DNA of 64,000 bases from NCBI RefSeq assembly GCF_036621415.1, contig NZ_CP030941.1, positions 2,664,001 to 2,728,000 of the forward strand. The letters run 5' to 3'. This stretch comes from Nitratireductor thuwali. GTDB taxonomy: Bacteria; Pseudomonadota; Alphaproteobacteria; Rhizobiales; Rhizobiaceae. The position numbers and the translations under genes are program-made. Position 1 is the first letter of the stretch. Each line of letters opens with the position of its first letter. Below the pieces are notes generated by a model. That model did no database searches, was not told the DNA's origin, and worked only from the letters and a program-made list of their open reading frames with translations. Positions 26,075 through 35,441 of the stretch are shown here, one piece after another.

Positions 26075-27022
26075 ATGGCAGTGCGGGAGAGTCGGTTGGA
26101 TGATGCGGCCAGGGCTGGCTGGCTTTACTATGTTGCCGGCAATACCCAGGACCAGATTGCGGCCAAGCTCGGCGTATCGCGCCAGTCGGCGCAACGGCTC
26201 GTTTCGCTCGCCGTTTCCGAGGGGCTGGTGCGCGTACGTATCGACCATCCGATTGCGAGCTGCATGGAGCTTGCCCGTCAACTGAAGCAGCGGTTCAGCC
26301 TGAAGTTTGCCGAAGTGGTCCCGAGTGATCCATCGTCGACCTCGACCACGACCGGTATAGCCGAAGCAACTGCGGCCGAGATCGAGCGGCGCCTGCAATC
26401 GCCCGAACCGATCATCATGGCCATCGGCACGGGCCGCACGCTGAAGGCTGCGATCGAGCAGCTGCCGCCCATGGAATGCCCGCAGCACCGCATCGTCTCG
26501 CTGACGGGCAACATCGCCCCCGATGGTTCGGCCGCCTTCTATAACGTGATCTTCACCATGGCCGATACGGTCAAGGCGCGTAGTTTCCCGATGCCTCTGC
26601 CCGTCATTGCCTCGTCGCCGGCGGAGCGTCGGCTCCTGCATGATCAACCGATGATCCACTCGACGCTGGCCTTGTCCGCACAGGCTGATGTGACTTTCGT
26701 CGGCATTGGCGATCTGGGTCCCAGCGCGCCGATTTTCGAGGACGGGTTCATCTCGCGGGAGGAACTCACAGCCCTGCAAGAGGCAGGCGCCGTGGGCGAG
26801 ATCGTCGGCTGGGCCTTCGATGCCGACGGGATGCTGATCAAAGGCATCACCAACGAGCGGGTGGCGAGTGCGCCAATTCCCTCCAGCGACACGTCTCTCG
26901 TCATAGCCGCCGCCATGGGACCGCGAAAACTTCCCGGCATTGCCGCAGCCGTCAAGCGCGACATCGTCAACGGCCTGATCACCGACGAACGCACCGCCTC
27001 GGCGCTTCTGGCTTCGGCCTGA
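26075..27022 (+). CDS. SorC-family sugar-binding transcriptional regulator
   Basis: A 315-residue regulator with an N-terminal helix-turn-helix (NTQDQIAAKLGVSRQSAQRL, residues about 25-45) and a C-terminal phosphosugar-binding domain of the SorC type with AIGTGRTLKAAIEQL and VTFVGIGDLG. I chose ATG 26075, which follows AAAAAGGAG; the frame is open further upstream without support. It directly precedes the polyol ABC operon and is probably its regulator. A 23-base inverted repeat between it and smoE is a likely operator. Confidence 0.9.
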   Translation: MAVRESRLDDAARAGWLYYVAGNTQDQIAAKLGVSRQSAQRLVSLAVSEGLVRVRIDHPIASCMELARQLKQRFSLKFAEVVPSDPSSTSTTTGIAEATAAEIERRLQSPEPIIMAIGTGRTLKAAIEQLPPMECPQHRIVSLTGNIAPDGSAAFYNVIFTMADTVKARSFPMPLPVIASSPAERRLLHDQPMIHSTLALSAQADVTFVGIGDLGPSAPIFEDGFISREELTALQEAGAVGEIVGWAFDADGMLIKGITNERVASAPIPSSDTSLVIAAAMGPRKLPGIAAAVKRDIVNGLITDERTASALLASA

Positions 27023-27092
27023 TCTCCCTCACCGGTTCCGGATTTTTGCCGCCCGCAATACGGGAGCGGGTTGACATGCCCTTGAAATGGGT

Positions 27093-27115
27093 ATTTGCTC
27101 ATACAAGTAGCAAAT
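27093..27115. promoter_or_regulatory. Inverted repeat upstream of the polyol operon
   Basis: ATTTGCT (27093-27099) and AGCAAAT (27109-27115) form a perfect 7-base inverted repeat with a 9-base spacer, ending 24 bases before the smoE-like start. TGCTCAT also recurs as a direct repeat here. A TTGACA hexamer is at 27071-27076. The arrangement fits a SorC-family operator overlapping a promoter. Confidence 0.6.
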
Positions 27116-27139
27116 GCTCATCACTTTGGGAGGAGTATC

Positions 27140-28447
27140 ATGAAGGTGAAGCGACTTGCTCTTGCTGCGTGTTCAGCGCTCTCAATTGCCGCGCATGCGC
27201 AGGCGGAAACCCTGACCATCGCCACCGTCAACAACGGCGATATGATCCGCATGCAGAAGCTGTCGGGTGCGTTCACGGAGCAAAATCCCGACATCGACCT
27301 GGAATGGGTGACGCTGGAGGAGAATGTCCTGCGCCAGCGCGTGACCACGGACATCGCCACCAAGGGCGGCCAATACGACATTATGACTATCGGCACCTAT
27401 GAAGTGCCGATCTGGGCCAAACAGGACTGGCTGGTGCCGCTCGATTTCGGCGCCGAATACGACGTCGACGATCTGTTGCCGGCGATCCGAGCCGGGCTCT
27501 CGCAGGACGGCACGCTCTATGCGGCGCCGTTCTACGGTGAAAGCTCGTTCGTCATGTATCGGAAGGACCTCTTCGAGGAAGCCGGCCTGGAAATGCCGGA
27601 GGCGCCCACCTGGGACTTCATCGCGGAGGCAGCGCGCAAGATCACCGACAAGGAGAATGAGATTTACGGCATCTGCCTGCGCGGCAAGGCCGGTTGGGGC
27701 GAGAACATGGCCTTCCTGACGGCGATGGCCAATTCGTTTGGCGCGCGCTGGTTCGACATGGAGTGGAAGCCGCAGTTCGATCAGCCGGAGTGGAAGGAGG
27801 CGTTGCAGTTCTACGTCGACCTCATGAACGATGCAGGACCGCCCGGAGCCTCCTCCAACGGCTTCAATGAAAATCTTGCGCTGTTCCAGACCGGCAAGTG
27901 CGGCATGTGGATCGATGCTACGGTCGCGGCCTCCTTCGTGACCAATCCGGAAGAGAGCCAGGTGGCCGACAAGGTAGGCTTCGCTCTGGCTCCGGACAAA
28001 GGGCTGGGCAAGCGTGGCAATTGGCTGTGGGCGTGGTCGCTTGCCATTCCAGCGGGCTCCCAGAAGATCGATGCGGCCAAAAAGTTCATCGCCTGGGCGA
28101 CCGGTAAGGACTATGCCGCGCTTGTGGCGGACAAGGAGGGCTGGGCCAACGTGCCGCCCGGTACGCGCACCTCGCTCTACGAGAACCCGGCCTATCAGGA
28201 AGCCGCCCCCTTCGCCGAGCTGACACTCAAGTCGATCCAGGCAGCTGACCCCACGCATCCCACGGTCGAAGAAGTTCCCTATGTCGGCGTGCAGTTCGTG
28301 GCGATTCCTGAGTTTCAGGGCATCGGTACCGCGGTTGGGCAGCAGTTCTCTGCGGCGCTCGCCGGCCAGTCGACGGTCGACCAGGCCCTATCCAGCGCAC
28401 AGACGCTTGCCGAGCGCGAGATGATGAAGGCAGGCTACATCAACTAG
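27140..28447 (+). CDS. smoE: Polyol ABC transporter substrate-binding protein (SmoE-like)
   Basis: A 435-residue periplasmic binding protein of the extracellular solute-binding family 1. The leader is MKVKRLALAACSALSIAAHAQA. Typical parts are IATVNNGDMIRMQKLSGAF, YDIMTIGTYEVPIWAKQ and GKCGMWIDATVAASF. A GGGAGGAG ribosome-binding site precedes the ATG. The following permeases, ATPase and sorbitol dehydrogenase identify the operon as the smo type, which imports sorbitol, mannitol or related polyols in Rhodobacter and rhizobia. Its gene is followed by a strong hairpin, as is usual when the binding protein must be made in excess. Confidence 0.88.
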   Translation: MKVKRLALAACSALSIAAHAQAETLTIATVNNGDMIRMQKLSGAFTEQNPDIDLEWVTLEENVLRQRVTTDIATKGGQYDIMTIGTYEVPIWAKQDWLVPLDFGAEYDVDDLLPAIRAGLSQDGTLYAAPFYGESSFVMYRKDLFEEAGLEMPEAPTWDFIAEAARKITDKENEIYGICLRGKAGWGENMAFLTAMANSFGARWFDMEWKPQFDQPEWKEALQFYVDLMNDAGPPGASSNGFNENLALFQTGKCGMWIDATVAASFVTNPEESQVADKVGFALAPDKGLGKRGNWLWAWSLAIPAGSQKIDAAKKFIAWATGKDYAALVADKEGWANVPPGTRTSLYENPAYQEAAPFAELTLKSIQAADPTHPTVEEVPYVGVQFVAIPEFQGIGTAVGQQFSAALAGQSTVDQALSSAQTLAEREMMKAGYIN

Positions 28448-28459
28448 CCGCCGCCTCCC

Positions 28460-28496
28460 GGGCCGCGCCACCTGTTTCTCCCAGGTGGCGCGGCCC
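28460..28496 (+). terminator. Long perfect hairpin between smoE and smoF
   Basis: GGGCCGCGCCACCTG (28460-28474) pairs perfectly with CAGGTGGCGCGGCCC (28482-28496) around a 7-base loop. No T tract follows, so it is more likely an mRNA-stabilising or attenuating hairpin that raises binding-protein expression over permease expression than a full terminator. Confidence 0.8.
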
Positions 28497-28605
28497 TGGC
28501 AGCCTCGCAGAATACCAGCGGTCGATCGAAATCGGCGAAGGGCTGGCAGAACAGCCCACCTCGCGGGGCTCCGACCTTCCAACCGTCACAACGAAAGTGC
28601 GTATC

Positions 28606-29475
28606 ATGGCGACATTGCAGACACGCGCCAGCGCCCGGCTGATGATGACGCCGGCGGTCGTCCTGCTGCTTCTGTGGATGGCCGTGCCTTTGGGGATGAC
28701 CCTCTACTTCTCGATGCTGCGCTACAATCTTCTGATGCCCGGCATGGAGGAATGGGCGGGTTTGCTGAACTACCGTTTCTTCCTGACTGACCCAGCCTTC
28801 TTCACGGCCCTTGCAAACACCCTGCTTCTGGTTGGGGGCGTTTTATTGATTAGCGTCGGCGGCGGCATAATGATGGCGCTGCTCCTCGACCAGCCATTCT
28901 TCGGCCAGGGCCTCGTGCGGCTGATGGTCATCGCGCCCTTCTTCGTAATGCCCACGGTCTCGGCACTCGTGTGGAAGAACATGCTGATGCACCCGGTCAA
29001 CGGCCTGTTCGCGTGGATCGCCCGCACCTTTGGCCTGCAACCGGTCGACTGGTTCGCCGAGGCGCCGCTGCTGTCCATCGTCCTCATCGTCTCCTGGCAA
29101 TGGCTGCCCTTCGCGACGCTGATCCTGCTCACCGCGCTTCAGTCGCTCGACAGCGAGCAGAAAGAGGCGGCGGAGATGGACGGGGCAGGCGCCGTCTCGC
29201 GCTTTATCCACATCGTGCTTCCGCATATGGCACGCGCCATCACCGTGGTGGTGTTGATCGAGACGATCTTCCTGCTTTCCGTCTTCGCTGAAATCCTCGT
29301 CACCACCAATGGCGGCCCGGGCATACAGACGACGACGATTACCTATCTCGTCTACGTGCAGGCGCTGCTGCAGTTTGACGTGGGTGGGGCTTCGGCCGGC
29401 GGCATCGTAGCCGTGGTGCTGGCCAACATTGTCGCGATTTTCCTCATCCGCCTCATCGGCAAGAACCTGGATTAG
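28606..29475 (+). CDS. smoF: Polyol ABC transporter permease (SmoF-like)
   Basis: A 289-residue inner membrane permease with six helices. The EAA loop EAAEMDGAGAVSRFIHIVLP, which contacts the ATPase, is clear near residue 190-210. I chose ATG 28606 (MATLQTRASAR); a GTG nine bases earlier is in frame, and neither has a strong ribosome-binding site. It forms the channel with SmoG. Confidence 0.9.
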   Translation: MATLQTRASARLMMTPAVVLLLLWMAVPLGMTLYFSMLRYNLLMPGMEEWAGLLNYRFFLTDPAFFTALANTLLLVGGVLLISVGGGIMMALLLDQPFFGQGLVRLMVIAPFFVMPTVSALVWKNMLMHPVNGLFAWIARTFGLQPVDWFAEAPLLSIVLIVSWQWLPFATLILLTALQSLDSEQKEAAEMDGAGAVSRFIHIVLPHMARAITVVVLIETIFLLSVFAEILVTTNGGPGIQTTTITYLVYVQALLQFDVGGASAGGIVAVVLANIVAIFLIRLIGKNLD

Positions 29476-29484
29476 GAGGGCACG

Positions 29485-30315
29485 ATGGCGCGCGCAGTTT
29501 CAACCCGTACCAAGCTCAGCTTTACCATCCTCGGCTGGCTCGTCGGTTTTCTCATCTTTTTCCCGATCCTGTGGACGGTGCTGACAAGCTTCAAGACCGA
29601 GGGAACGGCCATAGCAACACCGCCGCAGTTCCTGTTCTTCGCCTGGACGGCGGAGAACTATATCGAGGTGAATGCCCGCTCGGACTATTTCAAGCACTTT
29701 GCCAATTCGGTGATCATTTCGGTGGGGTCGACGCTTCTCGGCCTGCTGATAGCCATTCCGGCCGCCTGGGCGATGGCCTTCTCGCCGACCAAGCGCACCA
29801 AGGATGTGCTGTTGTGGATGCTGTCGACCAAGATGCTGCCGGCGGTCGGCGTCCTGGTGCCGATCTATCTGATTTTCCGGGACAGCGGCCTTCTAGATAC
29901 GCGGCTTGGTCTCACCGTCGTGCTGACCATGACCAACCTGCCGATCATCGTGTGGATGCTCTATACCTATTTCCGCGAAATCCCTGGCGACATCTTGGAA
30001 GCCGCGCGCATGGACGGTGCGTCGCTGGCCAAGGAGATCGTCTACGTGCTGACGCCGATGGCCATTCCGGGCATCGCCTCCACACTGCTTCTCAACATCA
30101 TCCTGGCCTGGAACGAAGCGTTCTGGACGCTCAACCTGACGGCGGCCAAGGCCGCGCCCCTGACCGCCTTCATCGCTTCCTATTCAAGCCCGGAAGGGCT
30201 GTTCTGGGCCAAGCTTTCGGCCGCCTCGACACTGGCCATCGCGCCGATCCTCATCCTCGGCTGGTTCTCCCAGCGGCAACTCGTGCGCGGGCTCACCTTC
30301 GGCGCCGTAAAATAG
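29485..30315 (+). CDS. smoG: Polyol ABC transporter permease (SmoG-like)
   Basis: A 276-residue permease of the MalG type with six membrane helices. The EAA loop reads EAARMDGASLAKEIVYVLTP. The N-terminus FTILGWLVGFLIFFPILWT and C-terminus RQLVRGLTFGAVK are typical of this subfamily. It starts 9 bases after smoF with AGGAGG in between. Confidence 0.92.
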   Translation: MARAVSTRTKLSFTILGWLVGFLIFFPILWTVLTSFKTEGTAIATPPQFLFFAWTAENYIEVNARSDYFKHFANSVIISVGSTLLGLLIAIPAAWAMAFSPTKRTKDVLLWMLSTKMLPAVGVLVPIYLIFRDSGLLDTRLGLTVVLTMTNLPIIVWMLYTYFREIPGDILEAARMDGASLAKEIVYVLTPMAIPGIASTLLLNIILAWNEAFWTLNLTAAKAAPLTAFIASYSSPEGLFWAKLSAASTLAIAPILILGWFSQRQLVRGLTFGAVK

Positions 30316-30327
30316 GGAAACACGACA

Positions 30328-31326
30328 ATGGGAGAAATCCGCCTCGACAAGGTGCACAAGACTTTCGGCTCGACGGTCGTCATTCCGCAGATCGATCTGG
30401 ACATCGCCGACAACGAGTTCGTGGTCTTTGTCGGACCTTCCGGCTGCGGCAAGTCTACCCTGCTTCGGCTGATCGCGGGTCTGGAGGACACGACGAGCGG
30501 CAAGATCCTCATCGACGGCGAGGACATGACTGCCCGCGCGCCAGCCAAGCGCGGGCTTTCCATGGTGTTCCAATCCTATGCGCTCTATCCGCACATGAGC
30601 GTATTCGGCAACATCGCCTTCCCGCTGAAGATGGCCGGCATGGACAAGGCCGCAATCGAGGAGAAAGTGCGCGATGCCGCGCGCATCCTCAACCTCACCG
30701 ACTATCTCGAGCGACGGCCAGGCCAGCTATCGGGCGGGCAGCGCCAGCGCGTCGCCATCGGGCGTGCCATCGTGCGCGAGCCCAAGGCCTTCCTGTTCGA
30801 CGAGCCACTATCCAATCTCGACGCGGCGCTGCGCGGCTCCATGCGGCTCGAGATCAGCGAGTTGCACCACAAGCTGCAGACCACGATGATCTACGTCACG
30901 CACGACCAGGTCGAAGCCATGACCATGGCCGATAAGATCGTCGTGCTCAATGCCGGCTATATAGAGCAGGTGGGTTCTCCGCTGGAGCTATACCGGAGCC
31001 CCACGAATCTTTTCGTTGCCGGTTTCATCGGCTCCCCGCGCATGAACCTGATCACGGGTGCGGAGGCTGAGAAGCTTGGTGCTGCAACGGTCGGCGTCAG
31101 GCCGGAGCACTTGCAGCTTTCGACGACCGAAGGCCTGTGGAAAGGCACGGTGGGCATCGCCGAGCATCTTGGCTCCGACACCTTCCTCCACGTGGATATG
31201 GACGGCATCGGCCAACTGACCGTGCGTGCCGATGGCGAAGTCTCCATGCGGCATGGCGACAGCATCTTCGTGACGCCGGTCAACGGCCGGGTGCACAAGT
31301 TCAATAAAGAAGGAGAAGCGCTTTGA
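30328..31326 (+). CDS. smoK: Polyol ABC transporter ATP-binding protein (SmoK-like)
   Basis: A 332-residue ATPase of the MalK/UgpC group. The Walker A motif is GPSGCGKST, the Q-loop lies near [13 protein letters not shown], the signature is [14 protein letters not shown], Walker B is [11 protein letters not shown] and the H-loop is YVTHDQVEA. The C-terminal third forms the OB-fold regulatory domain ([10 protein letters not shown]). The stop codon overlaps the smoS start as TGATG. Confidence 0.93.
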   Translation: MGEIRLDKVHKTFGSTVVIPQIDLDIADNEFVVFVGPSGCGKSTLLRLIAGLEDTTSGKILIDGEDMTARAPAKRGLSMVFQSYALYPHMSVFGNIAFPLKMAGMDKAAIEEKVRDAARILNLTDYLERRPGQLSGGQRQRVAIGRAIVREPKAFLFDEPLSNLDAALRGSMRLEISELHHKLQTTMIYVTHDQVEAMTMADKIVVLNAGYIEQVGSPLELYRSPTNLFVAGFIGSPRMNLITGAEAEKLGAATVGVRPEHLQLSTTEGLWKGTVGIAEHLGSDTFLHVDMDGIGQLTVRADGEVSMRHGDSIFVTPVNGRVHKFNKEGEAL

Positions 31327-32099
31327 TGCAGCGTTTGAAAGGCAAGTCGGCGCTCATCACAGGTGCCGCACGCGGCATCGGCCGGGCATTCGCCGAAGCG
31401 TATGTGCGCGAGGGCGCGACGGTGGCCATCGGCGACGTCGACCTGGCGCGTGCGGAGCGGACTGCACAGGAGATTGGCGAGAATGCCTATGCGGTGGGTC
31501 TCGACGTCACCGATCAGGCCTCCATTGACGGCGCCATTGAGGCGGTAGTGGAAAAAGCAGGCGGTCTCGATATTCTCATCAACAATGCGGCGCTGTTCGA
31601 CCTGGCACCAATCGTCGAGATCACGCGCGAGAGCTACGAGCGGCTGTTCTCGGTTAATGTGTCGGGGGCCTTGTTCACCATGCAGGCGGCCGCACGGCAG
31701 ATGATCGCGCAGGGGCGTGGCGGCAAGATAATCAATATGGCGAGCCAGGCCGGCCGGCGCGGTGAGCCACTGGTCGCTGTCTACTGCGCGACCAAGGCGG
31801 CGGTGATCAGCCTCACCCAATCGGCGGGCCTCAACCTCATCGAGCATCGCATCAACGTGAACGCCATCGCGCCCGGCGTGGTGGAAGGCGAGCACTGGGA
31901 CCATGTGGATTCGCTCTTTGCGAAATACGAGAACCGCCCGAAAGGCGAGAAGAAGCGTCTTGCAAGTGAAGCGGTGCCTTTTGGCCGCGCGGGAAGGGCT
32001 GAGGATTTGACCGGCATGGCCATTTTCCTCGCCTCGAGCGAGGCCGACTACATTGTAGCCCAAACCTACAATGTCGATGGCGGCAACTGGATGAGCTGA
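31326..32099 (+). CDS. smoS: Sorbitol dehydrogenase (SmoS-like SDR)
   Basis: A 257-residue SDR. The cofactor motif is TGAARGIG, the active site includes the serine in NMASQAG and YCATK, and the C-terminus is DYIVAQTYNVDGGNWMS. Length and pattern match the sorbitol (L-iditol 2-) dehydrogenase SmoS that oxidises D-sorbitol to D-fructose with NAD+. It overlaps the ATPase gene by one base, so the transporter and the first catabolic step are expressed together. Galactitol or other hexitols could also be substrates. Confidence 0.88.
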   Translation: MQRLKGKSALITGAARGIGRAFAEAYVREGATVAIGDVDLARAERTAQEIGENAYAVGLDVTDQASIDGAIEAVVEKAGGLDILINNAALFDLAPIVEITRESYERLFSVNVSGALFTMQAAARQMIAQGRGGKIINMASQAGRRGEPLVAVYCATKAAVISLTQSAGLNLIEHRINVNAIAPGVVEGEHWDHVDSLFAKYENRPKGEKKRLASEAVPFGRAGRAEDLTGMAIFLASSEADYIVAQTYNVDGGNWMS

Positions 32100-32153
32100 A
32101 CCATTTTGCCGGCGCACAAATTGCGGGTGGAAGACAAAAAAGGTGTTTCAAAA

Positions 32154-32930
32154 ATGTATCTGGAGAAACTGAAGCTCGACGGTCGCGTTGCCGTTGTCAC
32201 TGGAGCGGGGCAGGGGATCGGCGCTGCCTGTGCCCGCGCGCTTGGCGAGGCGGGCGCGCATGTGGTGGTGGCCGATGTGCTGGCTGAGCGCGTGGAGGCG
32301 AGTGTTGCCGGATTGAAGGAGTTCGGGCTGAAGGCCGAGGGCGTTGTGCTAGATGTCACCAAGTCGGCCGAGGTTGACGCGGTGGCCGCCGATGTTGCGG
32401 CGCGGCTTGGGCGGATCGACATTCTGGTCAACAATGCGGGCGTCGCCAGAAGCGATGTGCCGGCGGAGGAGACCAGCGACGAACACTGGCGGCTTCATAT
32501 GGACGTCAATGTTGATGGGCTTTTCTGGTGCTGCCGGGCGTTCGGCCGCGAGATGCTCAAGCAGGGCTCAGGCTCCATCGTCAACATCGGCTCCATGTCG
32601 GGCGTCATCGTCAACAAGCCGCAGCCGCAAGCTTTCTATAATGCCTCAAAAGCTGCCGTGCACCAGCTCACCAAATCGCTGGCCGCCGAATGGGGCCGAC
32701 GGGGCGTAAGGGTGAATGCCGTGGCGCCAACCTATATCGAAACCCCGCTCACGGCGTTCGGCATCAAAGAAAATCCGGAAATGTATTCCACCTGGCTGGA
32801 GATGACGCCGATGGGACGTGTTGGTCAGCCGGAGGAGATCGCCTCGGTCGTCCACTTCCTTGCCTCGGATGCGGCGAGCCTCATGACCGGCTCCATCGTG
32901 GTTGCCGACGGCGGCTACACCTGCTGGTGA
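32154..32930 (+). CDS. Second SDR-family polyol/keto-sugar dehydrogenase
   Basis: A 258-residue SDR with TGAGQGIG, NNAGVA, the serine in NIGSMSG and catalytic YNASK. It starts at MYLEKLKLDG (ATG 32154) with AAGGTG upstream. It is co-directional with smoS, 54 bases after it. The motif pattern fits dehydrogenases of polyols or keto-sugars, for example arabinitol, threitol or sorbose-type enzymes. The mannitol dehydrogenase MtlK, found at this place in Rhodobacter, is absent here, so this SDR may oxidise a second polyol. Confidence 0.85.
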   Translation: MYLEKLKLDGRVAVVTGAGQGIGAACARALGEAGAHVVVADVLAERVEASVAGLKEFGLKAEGVVLDVTKSAEVDAVAADVAARLGRIDILVNNAGVARSDVPAEETSDEHWRLHMDVNVDGLFWCCRAFGREMLKQGSGSIVNIGSMSGVIVNKPQPQAFYNASKAAVHQLTKSLAAEWGRRGVRVNAVAPTYIETPLTAFGIKENPEMYSTWLEMTPMGRVGQPEEIASVVHFLASDAASLMTGSIVVADGGYTCW

Positions 32931-32937
32931 ACGGAGG

Positions 32938-33642
32938 ATGAGAGAGGACCACATAACTTCTCCCATCGGCCTGGTCATCTTCGACTGCGACGGCGTGCTG
33001 GTGGACAGTGAACCCCTGTCCATGCGCGTGCTGCTGGAGACCATCGCGGAGAATGGCATCGAGATCGAATCCGACACCGCCTATGAGCTCTTCCTAGGCC
33101 GCAGCCTGACGACGATCACCGCGCTTCTCCAGGATTGCTTCGCCGTCGACCTCGACGAGGCTGCGCTGGAGCGCATGCGCCAGCGGCTCTACGCCGTCTT
33201 CCGCGCCGAATTGCGATGCATTGATGGTCTTTCAGCCGCGCTCGACGGTCTTTCCGTGCCCTACTGCGTGGCCTCGTCCAGCCAGCCGGAGCGGATACGG
33301 CTTTCGCTGGAGGTGACGGGAGTGCTGGCTCGCTTCGAGCCGCACATCTTCAGCGCCAGCATGGTGGCGCGCGGCAAGCCGGCGCCAGATCTTTTCCTTC
33401 ATGCAGCGCGTGCGATGGGCGTCGAGCCTAAGCGCTGCGTGGTCGTCGAGGACAGTCCGGCCGGCCTGGAGGCGGCCAGAAGAGCAGGCATGCGGGTGCT
33501 TTGCTTCGCCGGCGCCTCGCATGCGACGGGCAAAGCGCATCGCGACCTGCTGCGCCGCTTGGAACCCGATTTGATCTTTGACAAGATGGATGGCCTGCCG
33601 TGGCACCTTGCCGGGCTTGGAGGAACGCAGAAGGTTTCATGA
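32938..33642 (+). CDS. HAD-family phosphatase (CbbY/phosphoglycolate phosphatase-like)
   Basis: A 234-residue haloacid dehalogenase-type hydrolase. Motif I is FDCDGVLVDSEP with the nucleophile Asp, motif II ASSSQPERI, the motif III lysine is in RGKPAPD, and motif IV is VVEDSPAGLEAA. The helical cap lies after motif I. It probably dephosphorylates a sugar phosphate made or used by the polyol pathway. The start at 32938 follows directly on CGGAGG, unusually close. Its stop overlaps the kinase start. Confidence 0.85.
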   Translation: MREDHITSPIGLVIFDCDGVLVDSEPLSMRVLLETIAENGIEIESDTAYELFLGRSLTTITALLQDCFAVDLDEAALERMRQRLYAVFRAELRCIDGLSAALDGLSVPYCVASSSQPERIRLSLEVTGVLARFEPHIFSASMVARGKPAPDLFLHAARAMGVEPKRCVVVEDSPAGLEAARRAGMRVLCFAGASHATGKAHRDLLRRLEPDLIFDKMDGLPWHLAGLGGTQKVS

Positions 33643-35228
33643 TGCGCGATCTTGTGGTGGCGGTGGACGTGGGTACCGGCAGCGCCCGCGCAGGGGTGCT
33701 CGACCGCGAGGGCAGACTTCTCGGGCGCGCCGAAAAGCCGATCCTGATGAACAGGCCACAGGCCAATTATGCCGAGCATGATTCGGAAGACATCTGGAAG
33801 GCTGTGTGCCAGAGCGTGCGGGCGGCGTTGCAACGGGCCGGGGCTAGAGCCGACGCGATCGCCGGGATCAGCTTTGACGCCACGTGCTCGCTCGTCGTCC
33901 GCGATCCGGCCGGTGCACAGGTCAGCGTCTCTCTCACGGGCCAGAAGCGTTGGGATACGATTGTATGGCTCGATCACCGGGCAATTGACGAGGCGGACGA
34001 ATGCACGGCCACCGGGCATCGGGTGCTCGACTATGTCGGCGGCGTCATGTCGCCGGAGATGCAGACACCGAAGCTGATGTGGCTGAAGCGCAATCTGCCG
34101 GAAAGCTGGAAGGTCGCCGGGCACTTCTTCGACCTCGCCGATTTTCTGTCCTGGAAGGCTTCGGGCAGCCTCGAACGCTCCCAGTGCACCCTGACCTGCA
34201 AATGGGGCTATCTGGCCCACGAGACGCCGGGGTGGCAGCAGGACTTTTTCGCCGGAGTGGGAATAGGCGACATGCTGGAGCGCGGAGCATTGCCGGAAAC
34301 GGCGAGCGCCATCGGCACCGATCTCGGGCCGCTTACGCCGGCAGCTGCCGGCGAGCTCGGTCTAACCGAGCAATGCCGGGTGGGCGCGGGTTTGATCGAC
34401 GCCCATGGCGGGGCGCTCGGGGTGCTGGGAGGCTTTGCCGGCAATGCTGCAAGCATCGACAGGCATATGGCACTCATCGCCGGCACGTCGAGCTGTATCA
34501 TGGCCTTTTCCCCGGAGCCGAGACCCGTACGCGGTGTCTGGGGACCTTATCTCGGTGCCGCGCTTCCGGGCTATTGGGTCGGGGAGGGCGGACAGTCGGT
34601 CTCGGGCGCTCTGCTCGACCACATCATTCGCTGGCACGGTGCCGGCGGTGAGCCCGATGCGGCCATGCATCAGAAGATCGTCGGGCGCATCATTGAACTG
34701 CGCGAACAGGAGGGCCCTGCTCTGGCCTCGCGTCTGCATGTGCTGCCGGATTTCCACGGCAACCGTTCGCCGCTGGGCGACCCGCATGCGGTCGGCGTCA
34801 TTTCAGGGCTGACCCTCGACTCCTCCTTCGACAGCCTCTGCCGGCTCTACTGGCGTACGGCCGTGGCAATAGCGTTCGGCATCCGACATATCCTGGATGC
34901 GCTCAACAAGAGCGGCTACGGCATCGACACGCTGCATGTGACGGGCGGGCATGTGAAGAACCCGCTGCTCATGGAGCTTTATGCCGACGCCACCGGTTGC
35001 ACGGTGGTCGAGCCGCAAGCCGAGGACGCCGTGCTTCTCGGCACGGGCATGGTCGCCGCGACGGCGGCGGGTCTTTACCCCGATCTGTCGCAGGCGTGCA
35101 TCGCGATGGACAGGGGCGGACGAATGCGCCTCCCCGATCCGGCTTCGCGGGACAGATTTGAGCGGGACTATCTGATCTTCCTCGAAATGCACCGTCAGCG
35201 CCGTTCGATCGACGCGATGCTATCCTAA
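33639..35228 (+). CDS. FGGY-family pentulose kinase (D-ribulokinase-like)
   Basis: A 529-residue FGGY kinase. The N-terminus VVAVDVGTGSARAGVLD is the phosphate-1 loop. ISFDATCSLVV, WLDHRAIDEAD and GTSSCIMAFS are characteristic of the ribulokinase/pentulose kinase branch rather than xylulokinase. The adenosine-side motif reads VTGGHVKNPLLMELYAD. It overlaps the phosphatase stop by 4 bases and is the last gene of the polyol operon. It would phosphorylate the ketose made by one of the two SDRs; D-ribulose from ribitol or D-arabinitol is the best guess. Confidence 0.88.
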   Translation: MMRDLVVAVDVGTGSARAGVLDREGRLLGRAEKPILMNRPQANYAEHDSEDIWKAVCQSVRAALQRAGARADAIAGISFDATCSLVVRDPAGAQVSVSLTGQKRWDTIVWLDHRAIDEADECTATGHRVLDYVGGVMSPEMQTPKLMWLKRNLPESWKVAGHFFDLADFLSWKASGSLERSQCTLTCKWGYLAHETPGWQQDFFAGVGIGDMLERGALPETASAIGTDLGPLTPAAAGELGLTEQCRVGAGLIDAHGGALGVLGGFAGNAASIDRHMALIAGTSSCIMAFSPEPRPVRGVWGPYLGAALPGYWVGEGGQSVSGALLDHIIRWHGAGGEPDAAMHQKIVGRIIELREQEGPALASRLHVLPDFHGNRSPLGDPHAVGVISGLTLDSSFDSLCRLYWRTAVAIAFGIRHILDALNKSGYGIDTLHVTGGHVKNPLLMELYADATGCTVVEPQAEDAVLLGTGMVAATAAGLYPDLSQACIAMDRGGRMRLPDPASRDRFERDYLIFLEMHRQRRSIDAMLS

Positions 35229-35441
35229 CGGACGCCGCCTCCGGACAACCAAACGCTGGCTGCAAAGGGCTCTCCCGCGCGAGCAGCAGGTCAACGCAGG
35301 ATCAGCGGCTGCCAAACTGCGGCAGCAAGCCAGTGATTCAAGTGCACAGCGACGCCTTCTTGTTCTTATGGAGAAACCGCAAAAGGGAACATCTCCCATC
35401 GCCCAGCGTTGAATCGGCTATGTTATGAGTGGAGTACCCAA

